A stretch of 10,895 nucleotides of DNA from Entrophospora sp. SA101. Its lineage: Eukaryota; Glomeromycota; Glomeromycetes; Entrophosporales; Entrophosporaceae. Positions 8,315-10,895 of this stretch are shown in pieces (within the stretch, counting starts at the first letter, position 1; the number at the start of each line of letters is the position of its first letter). The DNA lies in assembly GCA_958430865.1 (NCBI GenBank), contig CAUDNR010000823.1, positions 10,057 through 20,951 on the forward strand. Reading direction: 5' to 3'. The position numbers were made by a program, and so were the translations under genes. The notes beneath the pieces are model-generated. The model made no database searches, was not told the origin of the DNA, and saw nothing but the letters and a program-made list of their open reading frames with translations.

Positions 8315-8768
8315 CAATAAATCATGTATCTCAACAATAGTTTAATGGATAAAGGAATTTGCAATGGAACAATTGGAGTAGTTGTAGATTTAAATATATT
8401 GCAAAATTCTGTTAGGATTGTTTTTTGTGTGAATTCTGGAATGGTGGACATTGAATTGTCAAAAATCACAACAAATTTTTATTTGATTGGATCATATGCT
8501 TCAAGAACTCAATTCCCCTTGCAAAATGCCTTTTCACTGACTGTTCACAAAACACAAGGTTTAACTCTACCATCAACTTCAATTGTTTTAGACTCACAGA
8601 TATTTTCTCCTGGGCAAGCATATGTTGCTCTTAGTAGGTGTACCACTTGGAAAAATGTTCAAATAATTTCCTTGAATAAAGATGCTTTTATTACTGACAA
8701 ATCCATGATTGAAGAATATAAAAGATTAGAAGAAAAGGCTACCATTCCTTTACAAATATAGCAATAAA
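7875..8768 (+). repeat. 447-bp direct tandem duplication, two copies
   Basis: Copy A is 7875-8321 and copy B is 8322-8768. They match along their length as read from the coding text. Each starts TCATGTATCTC, and TCA also occurs just after copy B (8769-8771), so the junctions share 3 bp of homology. The unit covers helicase residues 827-971, the stop codon and AATAAA. Although 447 is a multiple of three, copy A keeps its stop, so the protein is not extended. Confidence 0.93.
8324..8761 (+). pseudogene. Duplicated helicase C-terminal fragment (145 codons)
   Basis: This second copy of the last 145 codons of the Helitron helicase (motif region MYLNN through GQAYVALSR) starts 9 bp after the TAG of the main frame. 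The ATG is an internal methionine of the helicase, not a real start. The fragment lacks Walker A and B, so it cannot be an active helicase. It is a by-product of the 447-bp tandem duplication. Confidence 0.8.
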
Positions 8769-8838
8769 TCAAAATTATTTTTCTCCAATAATAATAAAAA
8801 TAATTAAAAAATTCCTTTTTTTCTAATTAAAATAAATT

Positions 8839-8876
8839 CAAGTGATTTTGTCACTTGTCATAAAGCATTCTTCTAG
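8839..8876 (+). other. Helitron 3' terminus: hairpin and CTAG
   Basis: CAAGTGA (8839-8845), loop TTTTG, then TCACTTG (8851-8857) makes a perfect 7-bp stem. After 15 nt comes CTAG (8873-8876), which fits the Helitron CTRR end, and the next base is T, as expected for insertion between A and T. The hairpin-to-end spacing is slightly longer than the 10-12 nt usually quoted for the family. The location 562 bp after the main stop is plausible once the 447-bp duplication is allowed for. Confidence 0.6.
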
Positions 8877-9036
8877 TTAATTAACAAATTAACAAATGAA
8901 TTTAATAAAAGTTGTTTGACTGACAAAATCGCTAGATTATCAAATGGATTATTAATCATAATGATTTTGAAAAAAGTGGCGATTCATTTCAAAAAACAAA
9001 TACTTACTTTTATCTTTTTTTCTCATTCTAAAACAT

Positions 9037-10303
9037 CAATACCTGTCGAGCCATCTTCACCTTTAGTGCAGAAAATTTTAACGATAAAAGAAAAATCAAA
9101 TCGAGGATGTTGTTTAGAAGTAAAGTTATCGATTCCAAAAGAATTGCATCCCAAATTTCGAGACTATCCAATGTGTCCAGAACAAATGAAAGTACCATAT
9201 GATTGGTAAGGATCAAAGCAAAAAGAATGGATAGGAAAACAACGTCCCGATACAGAAAAACTTATAGTAACTCTACATGATAAAGACCATTACGTTATTC
9301 ATTATAGAAATCTACAGCAGTGTATAAGAGAGGGGTATGTTCTAGAAAAAGTATACAGAGTTTTAGGTTTCGAACAATCTCCTTGGATGGAACCCTATAT
9401 AGCAATGAATACACAACGACGAGCAAAAGCAAAAAATGCTTTCGAAAAAGACTTCTGGAAATTGATGAATAATTCAGTATTTGGAAAAACTATGGAGGAT
9501 GTGAGAAAGCGAGTGAATATAGATTTGGTTCGTCAGGTAGGTGAAGAACACAGACTACGAAGACTAATTTCAGATCCTGCATTTGTTAGTAGGAAAATTT
9601 TCTATGGGGCGAACTTAGTAGCTGTACACCGAAGGCAGACTAATGTAAAACTAAATAAGCCGGAATATGTAGGATCATGTATTCTCGATCTTTCTAAATA
9701 TTATATGTATGACTTTTGGTATAGTTATCTCAAAAAGAAATACGGGGATAAAGTAAAACTCCTATATACTGATACAGATTCATTAATCATAGAAATTGAG
9801 ACCGAAAATATTTATCAAGACATGATAAACGATTGTGATTTATTTGATTTTAGTGATTATCCCAAAGAGCATTGGGTGGTAAAAAATCTTCCAGAAGATC
9901 AATGGATAATTAATGAAGAAGGTAAGCGTGTATTAAAAAATACTAAAGTAATAGGTAAATGGAAGGATGAAAATGGAGGAGATAGAGCTATTGGCTATGC
10001 AGGAGTTCGTGCAAAATGTTATAGCGTTGTGTGTGAAAATTCACGAAAAAATATGATCAAGGCTAAGGTCTTAAAAAGTCTCTTATCAAGAAAGAGCTTA
10101 CACATAAAATATTCGAGGACTGTGTTTTAGAAGGGAAAGAAGATCAACCACGAACTGCTCAATTCCTCCGAAGTTACAGACATCGAATGTATAGGATATC
10201 GCAAACAAAGAGAAGTGTTAACCCATTAGATACAAAATTGTGGATAGCACAAGATATGGAAACGACATATTTATATGGAGATTGTGAAATTCCGGAAGAA
10301 TAA
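9037..10303 (+). pseudogene. B-family DNA polymerase (virus/Maverick type), 3' part, broken
   Basis: The translation matches the C-terminal half of protein-primed-type B-family polymerases found in Mavericks, linear plasmids and many fungal and animal genomes. In order it shows LEVKLSIPKELHPKF with the DYP.CPE that follows (from about 9108), VIHYRNLQQCI (from about 9295), the palm motif K-LMN-NSVFGKT (from 9459), NKPEYVGSCILDLSK, and catalytic YTDTDS (9765-9782, DTD at 9771-9779). The exonuclease domain and the first palm aspartate motif (usually D-x-N-x-L-Y-G) should lie upstream and are missing. The sequence is cut at the inverted-repeat boundary 9036/9037. Two further breaks are seen: TAA at 9207-9209 with coding text continuing in the same frame, and a one-base shift near 10066-10069. 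After the shift, the frame at 10076-10303 carries the expected KSLIKKELTHKIFEDC and ends CEIPEE. With three lesions it is almost surely non-functional. Confidence 0.85.
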
Positions 10304-10352
10304 AATAAAATAAATCGTTCTACTTATTGTAATAAATATATCTATTTTTTGA

Positions 10353-10478
10353 TTAATAGAAAATAAATATATAGAAAATAAATACGTACGCAAGCAAATA
10401 TTAAAACAAGGATATGACGAAGTATCAGATATCATTGACCTATATGATGGAACTAGTTGCGAGCTTATGTGCAATTGA
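10353..10478 (+). CDS. Short coding-like stretch, possible terminal exon
   Basis: An open frame from 10353 ends at TGA 10476-10478. Its end reads KQGYDEVSDIIDLYDGTSC, which has protein-like composition in a very AT-rich surrounding. Acceptor-like AGs precede it at 10358-10359, 10373-10374 and 10393-10394. It has no start codon of its own, and I found no upstream exon that joins it in frame. It may be the relic last exon of a gene whose other exons are lost. The family is not recognised. Confidence 0.25.
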   Translation, partial: LIENKYIENKYVRKQILKQGYDEVSDIIDLYDGTSCELMCN

Positions 10479-10577
10479 GAATATCCGGAGAATGCATAGT
10501 ATATCTGCCTAAAATTATTTATCCGAATATTGGTTATTTTTTTCGATTAAATATATATAATAATACATTACTTGAAA

Positions 10578-10895
10578 ATGGCGCAACTATTAGGGAGTAA
10601 TGACCCAAAGGGTCTAAATATTTTTGATTTACCAGAATTGCTAGAACAGATCTTATATTTTTTAAAAATCGATCAATCCCTCTATCCCGCTTTATTCGTC
10701 AACCACCTTTGGTATCACTGCGGTGCTCCTATTCTATGGCGAGATATTGATTTTTTCATAGATTGTCAAGGAAACACATATAATAACAATTCATCTGGAG
10801 ATCTTTATTGGCGATTATTGAAGTTTAAAAGAGTTATGTGTGGAAAGATAAAGCCACTCTATTGTTCAAAGATGGTATATCTTAGTTTGGAAGGT
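10578..10895 (+). CDS. F-box domain protein, N-terminal 106 codons, runs off window
   Basis: ATG 10578 opens a frame that stays open to the window edge. Residues 16-58 form an F-box: FDLPELLEQIL, then LKIDQSLYPALFVNHLW, then PILWRDIDF. The conserved leucine-proline start, the V-N-x-L-W centre and the I-L-W-R end are all present. F-box proteins recruit substrates to SCF ubiquitin ligases through Skp1. Downstream residues (KMVYLSLEG) look like the start of a leucine-rich-repeat-like region, common in fungal F-box proteins, though too little is visible to be sure. The start is supported by the short distance to the F-box and by upstream AT-rich non-coding sequence. Large F-box families of this form are known in Glomeromycotina, which is part of the taxonomic guess. 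Confidence 0.85.
   Translation, partial: MAQLLGSNDPKGLNIFDLPELLEQILYFLKIDQSLYPALFVNHLWYHCGAPILWRDIDFFIDCQGNTYNNNSSGDLYWRLLKFKRVMCGKIKPLYCSKMVYLSLEG

Larger units (their letters stand above)
4205..8876 (+). mobile_element. Helitron rolling-circle transposon, 5' end not located
   Basis: One reading frame runs from ATG 4205 to TAG 8314 (1,370 codons including stops). It contains, in order, a cysteine cluster, the Helitron-type N-terminal region, an HUH/two-tyrosine Rep nuclease and a Pif1-like helicase. This is the standard Rep-Hel order of Helitrons, which move by rolling-circle replication. The frame is interrupted once, by TGA at 5345-5347 (codon 381). A 3' terminus is visible, with a hairpin at 8839-8857 and CTAG at 8873-8876 followed by T. 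The 5' end lies somewhere upstream of 4205 and could not be fixed. The 3' coding end also carries a 447-bp tandem duplication. With the stop codon the element is probably non-autonomous now, although the break looks recent because everything else is open. Confidence 0.85.
6233..9036 (+). repeat. Right arm of the inverted repeat, with 447-bp insertion by duplication
   Basis: This is the partner of 1222-3578. It is 2,804 bp long, which equals 2,357 plus the 447-bp tandem duplication found only here. It begins at the lysine codon between the two catalytic tyrosines (K279 of the frame at 5399) and ends at AAAACAT (9036), immediately before the polymerase fragment. Positions 8877-9036 lie beyond the Helitron CTAG terminus, so this arm includes flanking DNA. 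That flank has no convincing gene. Read on the minus strand it contains a consensus splice donor GTAAGT (mirror of 1251-1256). Confidence 0.92.

Noticed and set aside
1222..9036. A DNA transposon with 2.3-kb terminal inverted repeats (Maverick-like), with the adjacent polymerase as its cargo
   Set aside because: No target-site duplication flanks 1222 and 9036, the polymerase lies outside the repeats, and the arms contain coding sequence of a Helitron with its own internal terminus.
8916..9209. A 97-codon gene starting at ATG 8916
   Set aside because: The first 40 codons are repeat-arm flank with no polymerase similarity, and the remainder is the truncated polymerase. The ATG is accidental.
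9207..9230. TAA at 9207 lying in a short intron (GTAAGG donor at 9205, AG at 9225-9226)
   Set aside because: The implied intron would be about 22 nt, far shorter than the 64-83 bp introns seen in this window, and coding text continues directly after the TAA.
10271..10474. Minus-strand 67-codon frame rich in I, S, F and Y
   Set aside because: Low-complexity translation of AT-rich DNA overlapping the polymerase end, with no support as a gene.

Overview
The window looks like a transposon-rich stretch of an AT-rich fungal nuclear genome. An arbuscular mycorrhizal fungus (Glomeromycotina) is my best guess. The grounds are short introns (64 to 83 bp), an F-box protein start of the kind greatly expanded in those fungi, and fragments of a Helitron and of a virus- or Maverick-type B-family DNA polymerase. 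The taxon is an inference from style, because no single marker fixes it.

Layout. (1) Positions 1-533 are AT-rich and hold a strong hairpin but no convincing gene. (2) Positions 534-1235 hold a probable four-exon plus-strand gene of about 160 codons and unknown function, whose last four codons and stop lie inside the repeat arm that follows. (3) Positions 1222-9036 form one large structure: a 2,357-bp inverted repeat (1222-3578 against 6233-9036) around a 2,654-bp spacer. The right arm belongs to a Helitron whose Rep/helicase frame runs from 4205 to 8314, broken by a single in-frame TGA at 5345-5347. A hairpin and a CTAG terminus follow at 8839-8876. The left arm is an inverted copy of the 3' part of that Helitron plus 160 bp of DNA beyond its end. 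It contains an intact minus-strand helicase-only frame (3587 to 1497) whose start codon comes from the spacer. The right arm alone also carries a 447-bp tandem duplication. (4) From 9037, exactly at the arm boundary, begins the 3' part of a B-family DNA polymerase gene, broken by a stop codon and a frameshift (to 10303). (5) A short coding-like stretch follows (10353-10478). An F-box protein begins at 10578 and runs off the window.

How it fits together. The two helicase frames are divergent and share a 617-bp AT-rich spacer built of 19-, 85- and 45-bp tandem repeats. The full-length frame would supply the HUH nickase/strand transferase plus Pif1-like helicase of a rolling-circle transposon, but is split by the stop. 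The left copy could supply helicase only. Because the inverted copy includes DNA outside the Helitron terminus, it arose by local rearrangement (or an assembly/amplification chimera), not by transposition. No previously unknown functional system could be demonstrated. The palindromic Helitron and the unidentified multi-exon gene are the items most worth checking.
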